From Mycolicibacterium sp. P9-22 (GTDB lineage Bacteria; Actinomycetota; Actinomycetes; Mycobacteriales; Mycobacteriaceae), in the NCBI RefSeq assembly GCF_008329585.1, contig NZ_NPKP01000013.1, positions 124,001-188,000 of the forward strand: a stretch of 64,000 nucleotides of DNA, read 5' to 3'. Shown one piece after another: positions 46,100 through 54,415 of the stretch. Under the pieces are notes generated by a model that saw only the letters and a list, made by a program, of their open reading frames with translations, was not told the DNA's origin and made no database searches. The position numbers and the translations under genes are program-made. Numbering within the stretch: the stretch's first letter is position 1; every line of letters starts with the position of its first letter.

Positions 46100-47383
46100 A
46101 TGAATCGTAATCGACTGCTCGTCGCGCTGGCCGCGGTGTTGGCTCTGGTGCTCGCCGCTTGTGGCGGCGGGGGCAGTGATGACTCCGGCGGCAAGACCGA
46201 AGTGGTGGTGTGGCACGGCTACGCCGATGCCCAAGGCGACAACTTCACCGCGCTGATCGACCGGTACAACAAGGAGCATCCAGACGTCAACGTGACCCAG
46301 CTGGTCACCAACAGCGATCTGGTGCTGCAGAAGATCCTGACCGCGGTGCGCGGTGGCACCCCTCCCGACGTGGCCTACATGTTCGGCTCGTGGTCACCGA
46401 ATATCGCCGAGATCTCCGAGGTCGTCGACATGAAGGAGCACGTGTCCCAGCCCGGCTGGGACTGGGAGGACTTCTACCCGGCTGAGCGAGCCGCGGCGAC
46501 TGTCGGCGACAAAGTGATCGGGGTGCCTGCACTCGTCGACAATTTGGCGATCGTCTACAACAGGACGCTGTTCGCCGAGGCCGGTGTCGAGCCGCCGACG
46601 CCGCAGTGGACCTGGGATGACTTCCGTTCGGCTGCAGCCAAGTTGACAGATCCGGCCAATGGCCGGTACGGCTTCTCGATTCCCGCCGACGCCAGCGAGG
46701 ACACCGTCTGGCATTACCTGCCCATGCTGTGGGAAGCCGGTGGCGACATCCTGAACTCCGACAACACCAAGGCGGTGTTCAATTCCGAGGCGGGGGTGCG
46801 GTCACTGACCACGCTGCAGCAAATGGCCGTCGCGGACAAGTCGCTCTACCTCGACACCACCAACACGGCCGGGAGCAAACTGATGAACAGCGGCAAAATC
46901 GGCATGTTGATCACCGGCCCTTGGGAACTCAGCACCTTCACCGATATCGACTACGGTGTGCAGATCCTGCCGACATACCCCGGCGCGAGCGGCGCCCACC
47001 AGACCATCTCCGGCCCGGACAACTGGGTGACCTTCGACAACGGCGACAAGCGCAAACAGGCGGCGGTGGACTTCGTCAAGTGGATCAGCGCACCCGAGCA
47101 GGTGCGGACCACCTCGCTGGCCACCGGAGACCTGCCGACCCGCAGCTCGATCGGCCACGACCCGGCGTTCGTCGGTGAGCTCGACCAAAAGCTGCCCGGC
47201 ACCGGAGTTTTCGTGGAGAACCTGGCCAATGTGGAGAAGGCCCGGCCCACGGTCGAGCAGTACCCGGCGATCTCGGAGGCGCTCGGGCAGGCGATCGTTT
47301 CGGTGATGCTCGGAGAATCCCAGCCGGACCTGGCGCTCGACACCGCGGCGAAGGCGGCCGACGCCGCGCTGGCCGAGAAGTAG
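46100..47383 (+). CDS. ABC sugar-binding lipoprotein
   Basis: A 427-residue family 1 solute-binding protein. The signal peptide has a lipobox, LVLAAC, with Cys21 as the lipidation site. Then come VVVWHGYADAQGDNFTALIDRYNKEHPDVNV, PDVAYMFGSWSPN and GKIGMLITGPWEL, typical of oligosaccharide-binding proteins. It captures sugar outside the membrane for the two permeases encoded next. ATG 46100 follows GGTGATAGG and gives a normal signal peptide; a GTG at 46079 overlapping the GH4 stop would add seven residues. Confidence 0.93.
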   Translation: MNRNRLLVALAAVLALVLAACGGGGSDDSGGKTEVVVWHGYADAQGDNFTALIDRYNKEHPDVNVTQLVTNSDLVLQKILTAVRGGTPPDVAYMFGSWSPNIAEISEVVDMKEHVSQPGWDWEDFYPAERAAATVGDKVIGVPALVDNLAIVYNRTLFAEAGVEPPTPQWTWDDFRSAAAKLTDPANGRYGFSIPADASEDTVWHYLPMLWEAGGDILNSDNTKAVFNSEAGVRSLTTLQQMAVADKSLYLDTTNTAGSKLMNSGKIGMLITGPWELSTFTDIDYGVQILPTYPGASGAHQTISGPDNWVTFDNGDKRKQAAVDFVKWISAPEQVRTTSLATGDLPTRSSIGHDPAFVGELDQKLPGTGVFVENLANVEKARPTVEQYPAISEALGQAIVSVMLGESQPDLALDTAAKAADAALAEK

Positions 47384-47389
47384 ACGCAG

Positions 47390-48310
47390 ATGGCAGCCGG
47401 ATCGGACCCCGGCCGACCGCGGTCGGTGCGGGCGCGTTTCCTCAGCGCCGATAACGCCGCCGGGTGGGCCCTGGTCAGCCCGGGTGCCATCCTGATCGGG
47501 ATATTCGGCCTGCTGCCCGTGCTGATGTCGTTGAAACTGTCCTTCCAGCAGTCCGATCTGCTGTCGCCGGAGACGCCGTGGGTGGGGACCGAGAACTACC
47601 AGCGGCTCTTCGACGATCCCCAGTTCGTCGACGCGGTCAAGAACACCATCATCTACACCGTGCTGTACGTGCCCGGCACGATGCTGGTCGGTCTGCTGGT
47701 CGCCGCTGCGCTGAACCGGTCCATCCGGTTCATCTCGGTGTACCGGACCGCGGCGTACGTCACCATGGCCGTGTCGACGATCTCGCAGGGCATCATCTTC
47801 CTGTGGCTGACCGACCGGGACTACGGCCTGGTGAACGCGGCGCTGGGCGCGGTGGGGATTGCCCCGCAACCGTTTCTGTCCTCGCCGTCGCAGGCGCTGT
47901 TCGTCATCGTCGCGATGACGATCTGGGGTTGGACGGGTTTCACGGTGATCGTGTATCTGGCTGCATTGCAAGGTGTCCCGGCTGAGCTGCACGAGGCGGC
48001 CGCGATTGACGGGGCCGGCGCGTTCACCCGGTTCCGCACCATCACTGTGCCCCTGCTGGGGCCGGCCAACCTTTTCCTGTTGATCTGGCTGACCATCAAC
48101 GCCCTTCAGCTGTTCGACGAGGTGTACCAGACCACCCGCGGTGGGCCGTTGAAGGCCACCACGGTGATCGTGTACTACCTGTGGAACCGGGCGTTCGTCC
48201 AGTTCGATGCCGGCTATGCCGCGGCGATGGCCTACACGCTGTTCGCCGTCATCGTGGTGATCACCGCACTGCAGTTCCGGCTGACCCGACGACACGTGCA
48301 CTACTCGTGA
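47390..48310 (+). CDS. ABC sugar permease, MalF/UgpA type
   Basis: A 306-residue membrane protein with six helices. The first is WALVSPGAILIGIFGLLPVLM, and the cytoplasmic EAA loop EAAAIDGAGAFTRFRTITVPLL couples to the ATPase. The N-terminus (GSDPGRPRSVRARF) is short and basic. It starts six bases after the binding-protein stop. Together with the next gene it forms the channel. Confidence 0.93.
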   Translation: MAAGSDPGRPRSVRARFLSADNAAGWALVSPGAILIGIFGLLPVLMSLKLSFQQSDLLSPETPWVGTENYQRLFDDPQFVDAVKNTIIYTVLYVPGTMLVGLLVAAALNRSIRFISVYRTAAYVTMAVSTISQGIIFLWLTDRDYGLVNAALGAVGIAPQPFLSSPSQALFVIVAMTIWGWTGFTVIVYLAALQGVPAELHEAAAIDGAGAFTRFRTITVPLLGPANLFLLIWLTINALQLFDEVYQTTRGGPLKATTVIVYYLWNRAFVQFDAGYAAAMAYTLFAVIVVITALQFRLTRRHVHYS

Positions 48311-48345
48311 CCGGCCCGCCCATGCAGACCCCGAACGGAGTGACG

Positions 48346-49269
48346 ATGACTGACACCGCGATACCGTCCGTCAAGACCGTTGCCGGTGAACAGGACCCGG
48401 CGCGATCCACGATCGAACCCAGCCGTCGCCGGTTCCGGCTGCCGTTCAGTCCGTGGCATCTGGTGCTGATACCGACGTCGTTCATCCTCGTCGTCCCACT
48501 GCTGTGGATGCTGATCACCTCGTTGCAGACGCCCGGCGAGGCCAACAAGTTCCCGCCAGACCTGCTGCCGGCGAACCCGCGCTGGCAGAACTACCCGGAT
48601 GCGTGGCAGGCGGCCCCCTTCGGACATTTCTTCCTCAACAGCGCGTCGGTCACCCTGGTCGTATTGGCCAGCAACCTGCTGGTGTGCAGCCTCGCCGGCT
48701 ATGCGTTCGCGCGCATCCGGTTCCTCGGTCGCGGCGCGTTGTTCCTCGCCCTGATGGCCACCCTGATGGTGCCGTTCCAGGTGACGATGATCCCGGTGTT
48801 CCTGATCGTCAAGTGGTTCGGGGACAATGTCTGGGCGGGCATGGGCATCGACCACATCGGTGCGCTGATGCTGCCGAATCTGGCGACCGCCTTCGGAATC
48901 TTCTTCCTGCGCCAGTTTTTTCTCACCGTCCCGGTGGAAGTGGAGGAGGCGGCACGGGTCGACGGCACGTCACGGCTGGGCGTGCTGGTCAAGATCGTGC
49001 TGCCGCTGTCGCTGCCCGCGCTCTCGACGTTGGCGGCGCTGACGGTGTTGACGTCCTGGAACGACTTCCTGTGGCCGCTGATCGTCATCACCTCGACCGA
49101 CACCATGACCGTTCCCCTCGGGATGAGTTATTTCCAGGGCGCACACACCACCCAGTGGCCGTTGCTGATGGCGGCCAATGTGATGAGCCTGCTGCCGATG
49201 CTGCTGGTCTTCGTGGTGGCGCAGCGCTATTTCGTGCAGTCCGTGGCGAGCACCGGGTTGAAGGGATGA
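48346..49269 (+). CDS. ABC sugar permease, MalG/UgpE type
   Basis: A 307-residue inner-membrane protein with six helices (the first is HLVLIPTSFILVVPLLWMLI) and the EAA loop EAARVDGTSRLGVLVKIVLPLS. It ends FVQSVASTGLKG, the standard C-terminus of CUT1 permeases. ATG 48346 follows GGAG at five bases; longer in-frame starts at 48307 and 48322 are less well supported. It partners the preceding MalF-type permease. Confidence 0.92.
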   Translation: MTDTAIPSVKTVAGEQDPARSTIEPSRRRFRLPFSPWHLVLIPTSFILVVPLLWMLITSLQTPGEANKFPPDLLPANPRWQNYPDAWQAAPFGHFFLNSASVTLVVLASNLLVCSLAGYAFARIRFLGRGALFLALMATLMVPFQVTMIPVFLIVKWFGDNVWAGMGIDHIGALMLPNLATAFGIFFLRQFFLTVPVEVEEAARVDGTSRLGVLVKIVLPLSLPALSTLAALTVLTSWNDFLWPLIVITSTDTMTVPLGMSYFQGAHTTQWPLLMAANVMSLLPMLLVFVVAQRYFVQSVASTGLKG

Positions 49270-49300
49270 CCGTGAAAACAGCGATACGAGAGGTGAACCG

Positions 49301-50437
49301 GTGGCCGAAGTAGAGTTCTGCGAGGTCACCCGCAGCTACGCGGGGGGCGTGTCCGCGCTGAAGAGTCTGAGTCTGACGATCGGCGACGGCGAGTTCCTCA
49401 TCCTGGTCGGGCCGTCGGGGTGCGGCAAGAGCACGGCGCTGCGACTGCTGGCCGGCCTGGACCAGCCGACCTCCGGCGAGATCAGGATCGGCGGCACACT
49501 GGTCAACGACGTACCGCCGGGCAAGCGGGATATCGCGATGGTGTTCCAGAACTATGCGCTGTACCCGCACATGACCGTGTACCGCAACCTGGCCTACGGT
49601 CTGCGGCAGCGCCGCACCCCGAAAGATGAGACCGATCGTCGGGTGCGCGAGACCGCCGAACTGCTGGAGATCACCGAACTGCTCAACCGCAAACCCGGTC
49701 AGTTGTCCGGTGGGCAGCGCCAACGGGTCGCGATGGGACGCGCGTTGGTCCGCAGGCCGCGGGCATTCCTGCTCGACGAGCCGCTGTCGAACCTCGACGC
49801 GAAACTGCGCAATCAGGTTCGCGGCGATCTCAAGCGCCTGCACCGTGAGCTTCCGGTGACCTCTGTCTATGTCACCCACGATCAGGTGGAGGCGATGACG
49901 CTGGGGGATCGGTTGTGTGTCATGTCGGCGGGCGAGGTGCAGCAGATCGGCACCACCGACGACATCTACAACCGGCCGGCCAACACGTTCGTGGCAGCGT
50001 TCATGGGCAGCCCGCCGATGAATCTGGTTCCCGGTCTGATCCGAGATGGCGTGTTGCACATCGGCGGTACGGCGATGAGCTCACCGCCGAGCCTTCCCGC
50101 CGGGCGGGTGACCGTCGGGGCGCGGCCCGAGCACCTGCAACTGGCCCCCGGTGACGTCGAGGGCGTTATCCCGGCCCGGGTCGACTTCGTCGAACCGTTG
50201 GGCAGTCATGCATTGGTCACGGCGCTGGTCGACGCGGCGCCCGACGGCACCGCGTCCGCCACAGGCGGCCACCGTGTCGTCGTTCAGGCGCCGGCGGGAA
50301 CCGACCTGGCCTCCGGCGCCCGCATCGGGATCATGCTGCCCGCGCAGCGCACCTATTTCTTCGACGCCGAGACCGGAGTCGCGATCCCCGGCCGCCGATC
50401 AGCTCTTGTCAACGGGCTGGTGGACTTCCGGGCGTGA
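49301..50437 (+). CDS. ABC sugar importer ATPase, UgpC/MsmK type
   Basis: A 378-residue ATPase: Walker A VGPSGCGKSTALRLLAGL, Q-loop MVFQNYALYPHM, signature LSGGQRQRVAMGRALVR, Walker B AFLLDEPLSNLD, switch VYVTHDQVEAM and a C-terminal OB-type regulatory domain (MNLVPGLI, GARPEHLQL). It energises the CUT1 importer and completes the operon. The GTG start at 49301 follows GAGAGG. Unlike many bacteria, where one shared ATPase serves several importers, this system has its own. Confidence 0.94.
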   Translation: MAEVEFCEVTRSYAGGVSALKSLSLTIGDGEFLILVGPSGCGKSTALRLLAGLDQPTSGEIRIGGTLVNDVPPGKRDIAMVFQNYALYPHMTVYRNLAYGLRQRRTPKDETDRRVRETAELLEITELLNRKPGQLSGGQRQRVAMGRALVRRPRAFLLDEPLSNLDAKLRNQVRGDLKRLHRELPVTSVYVTHDQVEAMTLGDRLCVMSAGEVQQIGTTDDIYNRPANTFVAAFMGSPPMNLVPGLIRDGVLHIGGTAMSSPPSLPAGRVTVGARPEHLQLAPGDVEGVIPARVDFVEPLGSHALVTALVDAAPDGTASATGGHRVVVQAPAGTDLASGARIGIMLPAQRTYFFDAETGVAIPGRRSALVNGLVDFRA

Positions 50438-50472
50438 CCCCACCGCGCCCCATTTCGCGACCATCCGACGGT

Positions 50473-50497
50473 GTCCTCGGACGGCGAGCCCGAGGAC
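50473..50497. terminator. Hairpin between the ABC operon and the methyltransferase gene
   Basis: GTCCTCGG (50473-50480) pairs with CCGAGGAC (50490-50497) over eight bases with a 9-base loop. It lies in the 72-base gap between two convergent genes and can serve both. Confidence 0.55.
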
Positions 50498-50509
50498 GTC
50501 ACGTGTCGG

Positions 50510-51601
50510 TCAGGCGGGTACTGCTTCGACGATCGACATCGGTCCGGGGGTCCCGATGACACGGGTCATCCGGAAACCCGCCCGCGACAGGAGGTCCCGG
50601 TACTCGTTGGCCGTGCGCTCGCGTCCGCCGGGATGCACCAGCATCTCGAGGTCGAGAAGCATCCCGGGGTGTGATGGTGCGCCCTCGGGGAGCACCATCT
50701 CGAACAGCAGGACCTTCCCGTTCGGGTCGATCGCCGTGCGGATGTTGCGCAGGATCGTCACCGACTTCTCGTCGTCCCAGTCATGGATGATCGTCTTCAA
50801 CAGGTAGGCATCACCGCCGTCTGGCACCGCCTCGAAGAACGAGCCGCCGGTCTTGGTACACCGGTCGGCGACTGCGGCCCTGTCGAGTTCTGCTCCCGCA
50901 CTGTCCACCACCGACGGAAGGTCGAGCAGCACGCCGTGGGCGTCGGGTGCCTGTGCGAGCACCGCGGCCAACAGGGCGCCGTGGCCTCCTCCGACGTCGA
51001 CGATGAGCTTGCGGTCGGCGAAGGTGTAGAGCGGGACGGCGGTCTCGATCGCCATCGCCGACACGCCCGTCATGGCGTCGTTGAACACCTTCGCGTACTC
51101 GGGATTGGTTTCGAGATAGTCGAATATCGGTGCGCCACGCACCTTCTCGGCGGCCGGCTCACCTGTGCGCACCGAGTGCAGCAACTGGCCCCAGTGTTCC
51201 CAGTGCTCCGGATGACCGAGCAGCCTGATCATCGGGGCCATGGATCCGTCGAAGTCCGAGCGCAACGCCTGGCCGACGCGGGTCAGCGAGAAGCGTCCGT
51301 CGCGACGCAGTTTGAGCAACCCGTTGGCAGCCAGTGCCCGCATGACGCGGTAGGTGGCGCCGGGGTCGGCGCCCACCGCGGAGGCGATGTCGGCGGAGGT
51401 GCGTGGGCCATCGCGGAGCTTGTCGGCGATACCGAGTTCGACGGCGACGTACAGAGCCTGCGTCAACCAGGCTCCCTGGGCGATCTCCAACAGTGCGATA
51501 TTGGGAGGCACGGCCGAGCGTCCGGCCGTTCTCAGCACATTACGGACATGCCCGATGGTGTCGATCAGCCAGGTGGGCGGGGTCTTCGCGGTAGCGGCCA
51601 C
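50510..51601 (-). CDS. SAM-dependent O-methyltransferase, COMT-like
   Basis: A 363-residue class I methyltransferase. The N-terminal winged-helix dimerisation domain contains LWxxQ-type sequence GAWLTQALYVAVELGIADKLRDGPRTSADIASAVGADP; the catalytic domain has LIVDVGGGHGALLAAVLAQAPD for SAM, GVLLDLPSVV, and KTIIHDWDDEKSVTIL carrying the likely catalytic His. Relatives methylate phenolic or polyketide hydroxyls. The substrate is unknown. A GTG start at 51601 without a ribosome site is used. It converges on the sugar ABC operon and does not clearly belong to it. Confidence 0.9.
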   Translation of the reverse strand: MAATAKTPPTWLIDTIGHVRNVLRTAGRSAVPPNIALLEIAQGAWLTQALYVAVELGIADKLRDGPRTSADIASAVGADPGATYRVMRALAANGLLKLRRDGRFSLTRVGQALRSDFDGSMAPMIRLLGHPEHWEHWGQLLHSVRTGEPAAEKVRGAPIFDYLETNPEYAKVFNDAMTGVSAMAIETAVPLYTFADRKLIVDVGGGHGALLAAVLAQAPDAHGVLLDLPSVVDSAGAELDRAAVADRCTKTGGSFFEAVPDGGDAYLLKTIIHDWDDEKSVTILRNIRTAIDPNGKVLLFEMVLPEGAPSHPGMLLDLEMLVHPGGRERTANEYRDLLSRAGFRMTRVIGTPGPMSIVEAVPA

Positions 51602-51802
51602 GAGAGCAAAGGATATACCTGTGAGCCGCGCTGATCAGCTGCTTGGACTGGGCGGTCCTGCTAACCCCGAGAAGCTTCTGGGTGAAACCTAGATCCGCTC
51701 CCGTGTCCGGGCCTACGGTCGTTTCATGTCGATTGCCCATTGTGTCGAACCGCGTGACCGTGTCGCAGTGCCGACGGTGCCCGGCGTGCGGCGGTTGTAG
51801 CC

Positions 51803-52279
51803 GTGGACGGCATCGATTTCAGGCCGGCTACCGTAGACGACTTCGAGTTCTTCTTCCAGCTGCACAAGGACACCCTCGGTCCCTATGTCGATCAGGTGTG
51901 GGGATGGGACGACGAGGATCAGCGGGCGCACCTGCGGCGCACCATTGACTACGACGCCACCCAGGTCATCATCGCCGGCGACGTCGATATCGGGCGGCTG
52001 ACGGTGGAACGGCGACAACACGAGATCTACGTCGGCCTGGTCGAGATCGCCCCGTGTCATCAGGGGCGCGGCATCGGCGGCCAGATCGTGCGCGGAGTTC
52101 TCGACGACGCCTTCGCCGACGGCAAGAGCGTGTGCCTCAACGTGTTACGAGTCAACACCGGCGCCTACCGGCTGTACCGCCGCCTCGGGTTCGTCGAGGT
52201 GGCCGCATCGGAGGTCAGGTTCACGATGGTGGCACAGCCGCCGCCTGCCAGTCCCGGGCCGCAACCAACTCCGGGATGA
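51803..52279 (+). CDS. GNAT-family N-acetyltransferase
   Basis: A 158-residue acetyltransferase: DFRPATVDDFEFFFQLHKDTLGPYV at the start, the acetyl-CoA pyrophosphate loop EIAPCHQGRGIGGQIVRGVL and the C-terminal NVLRVNTGAYRLYRRLGFVEV. The acceptor is unknown. The start is GTG at 51803. Its last 20 codons, encoding a Pro-rich tail, overlap the end of the convergent SIS gene by 59 bases. Confidence 0.88.
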   Translation: MDGIDFRPATVDDFEFFFQLHKDTLGPYVDQVWGWDDEDQRAHLRRTIDYDATQVIIAGDVDIGRLTVERRQHEIYVGLVEIAPCHQGRGIGGQIVRGVLDDAFADGKSVCLNVLRVNTGAYRLYRRLGFVEVAASEVRFTMVAQPPPASPGPQPTPG

Positions 52280-53198
52280 GCGTTTCGGTCAGCAGCCGCA
52301 CATCATCGGCGTCGTCCCCGGGATAACGCACCGTGTGGGTGGCGGTGGGCACGTCGCCGCCCACACCGATCACCGTGGTGCCGCGCGGACCGGTCCATTC
52401 GGCCATTTGGGCTTCCCACTTCGACCCGGCGAACACGAGCATCCGCAGGTCGCTGTTTTTGGTGCGGTACACGTCGACGTGGCTCCAGTCGCCGGTCTCG
52501 CATCCGATCGCCGAACGCCGGGGACCCTCCCGCAACATCAGGGCGCCCTGTTGGGCGGATGACCACCGACGTGCCGGGGCCACCAAATGCGTCTCAGCCT
52601 CCCCGAGCAGCAGCTCGGAAACCACGGGACGCCAATCACTTTCGGTGGACAGCAGCCGGTCACTGGCGCCCGCTGCCGATTCGATATCGGCGATCAGGCA
52701 GTCGGTGGAGGTTCCGGTCAATTGGCACTCGAGCGCCATCAGCAATGCCAGGGTGTGCTGGTAGCTGCGGCAGGCCACGCCTCCGACCTCGGGTTCGGCC
52801 AGCAACTCGACGGTGTCGGTGCATACCGTGGTGATGGCGGACCCGGGTGTGTTGGTCAGCGCCACGGTATGCGCCGACCCGTCGAAACGCTCCAGCGCAT
52901 CGAGGGTCTCGACCGATCCGCCGGTCGCCGAGGTGGCGACCACGAGGGTCCCCGGCCCCCACTGAGGCAGCAATTCCGAGGACGCGATCTCGGACACCGC
53001 GCAGACGCCGCGGGCGCGCAGGCGCGCGGCGGCGACCCCGCCGGCATACGCCGACGAGCCCATGCCGAGCAGGACGACGCGCTCGACGTCGCCGGGAATG
53101 GTGTGCGCCCACGGGTTTCGTTTCGCCAGTGCGCCGGCCAGATTGGTCAGCACGTCGGGTTTGCGGGCGAGATCGGTGGCGAATCCGTCGGGTTTCAT
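52221..53198 (-). CDS. SIS-domain sugar-phosphate isomerase/deaminase, GlmS-isomerase-like
   Basis: A 325-residue two-SIS-domain protein without the glutaminase part of GlmS: VVLLGMGSSAYAGGVAAARLR and VATSATGGSVETLDALERF, where GlmS has SQSGET. The second half is less conserved (LVAPARRWSSAQQGALMLREGPRRSAIG). Such proteins remove ammonia from, or isomerise, hexosamine 6-phosphates. Its ATG overlaps the stop of the upstream sugar kinase (ATGA), which suggests the kinase product is its substrate. Confidence 0.82.
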   Translation of the reverse strand: MKPDGFATDLARKPDVLTNLAGALAKRNPWAHTIPGDVERVVLLGMGSSAYAGGVAAARLRARGVCAVSEIASSELLPQWGPGTLVVATSATGGSVETLDALERFDGSAHTVALTNTPGSAITTVCTDTVELLAEPEVGGVACRSYQHTLALLMALECQLTGTSTDCLIADIESAAGASDRLLSTESDWRPVVSELLLGEAETHLVAPARRWSSAQQGALMLREGPRRSAIGCETGDWSHVDVYRTKNSDLRMLVFAGSKWEAQMAEWTGPRGTTVIGVGGDVPTATHTVRYPGDDADDVRLLTETLIPELVAARDWQAAAVPPS

Positions 53199-54412
53199 GA
53201 GCTCATTTCGTCGAGTAGGGCGGGCAGCGCAGCGTCCGGGACATACATCCAGCGCGGCAGGTGGCGGCCTGCGTAGACGATCTCGCGGAGTACCTGTTGC
53301 AGTCGGAATGCACTGACGGCGCGGTCGATGTGCAGGTCGGCGTTCCCGCCCTGCGTCAGCCTGCCGATGTACGCGTCGTACAAGGCGGCCCGCGAAACCC
53401 TGTCGACCTCGACGAGGGTGTCCGGCCCGAGCTCAGAGCGTTTGGCGGCGACGATGGCGACGTGCGACAGCGACTGCAGGATGCCGGCGAGGTCCACCGC
53501 GGCCGGTACGGGCAGGACCCGTTCGGCCGGCGGTAGCACCGGATTGCCGTCGAAGTCGGTGATGACCAGCAGTTCGCCGGTGTGCAGCACCTGACCGACG
53601 TGCAGGTCTCCGTGTGCATCGAGGACCGGCACATCCACCAGTTCGGACAACCCGTTCAGGATGCGTTCGATATCGTCGACGCGTTCGGTGAGCACCTGCA
53701 GGCCGGCCGGACTCGCCAGCGCGCGGGCCTCGGCCATGGTGGCGAACGCGTTGTCGCGCCAGCGTTTCGCGTCTCCGAACGTCGATCGGGTGGACGTCCC
53801 TCGCAACGCCGCATGCAGGTCGGCCACCACGACCCCCAGCGCTCTGCAGGTTTCGCCGACGGCGCCGAGATCGCCGCTGGTGGCCGCGGCGATGAACAGG
53901 TCCTTTGCCCAGGTCCAGCCGTCGACCGCGCCGGGGAGATAGCCGGTCACCGTAGCGACCAGGGTTTCGTCACCGCGCTCCGGCGTCCAGGTGACCACAC
54001 CCCAGGGGGTCGGCATGGCGGTGAACCCGGCGGCGGTCAGGGCCGACAGCCGGCCCGGCGCGGGATGCGGCCCGGGCTGCAAATGCGTCGCCCATTTCAC
54101 CACGGCCCGCTCGCCGACGATGACCGACTCGTTGGTCTGGTCGACGGTGATCGGGCGTTCGGTGCCCGGCCGGTGCCCGTCGATCCATGACACGACGGAG
54201 AATCGGCCGTGCGACGAGTGCCCGGGGGATTGGGCGAGCAGGCGCACCAGCGCGTCGGCGGTGCCGTCGCCCGCCGTCGCCCGCTGCCAGCCGTCGGGTC
54301 CCCTGATCACGGGGACAGCCGACGACGCCCCGTCGCGCTCGACGATCGCCAGGGCGTGGCCCTCATCGAGCGCCAGGAGGTCGGCGGGATCCGTTGACGT
54401 CTCTGGCTGCAC
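53195..54412 (-). CDS. Maltokinase/APH-fold sugar kinase, possible glucosamine kinase
   Basis: A 405-residue kinase of the aminoglycoside phosphotransferase fold with a maltokinase-like N-terminal cap. The Brenner motif reads LDAHGDLHVGQVL and the metal motif ITDFDGNP; maltokinases have DFEGEP there. Actinobacterial glucosamine kinases characterised from Streptacidiphilus have this fold and partner with SIS proteins, so glucosamine is my preferred substrate, with moderate certainty. It overlaps the SIS gene by four bases, and the glycosyltransferase gene ends three bases upstream on the same strand. Confidence 0.75.
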   Translation of the reverse strand: MQPETSTDPADLLALDEGHALAIVERDGASSAVPVIRGPDGWQRATAGDGTADALVRLLAQSPGHSSHGRFSVVSWIDGHRPGTERPITVDQTNESVIVGERAVVKWATHLQPGPHPAPGRLSALTAAGFTAMPTPWGVVTWTPERGDETLVATVTGYLPGAVDGWTWAKDLFIAAATSGDLGAVGETCRALGVVVADLHAALRGTSTRSTFGDAKRWRDNAFATMAEARALASPAGLQVLTERVDDIERILNGLSELVDVPVLDAHGDLHVGQVLHTGELLVITDFDGNPVLPPAERVLPVPAAVDLAGILQSLSHVAIVAAKRSELGPDTLVEVDRVSRAALYDAYIGRLTQGGNADLHIDRAVSAFRLQQVLREIVYAGRHLPRWMYVPDAALPALLDEMSS

Positions 54413-54415
54413 GGA

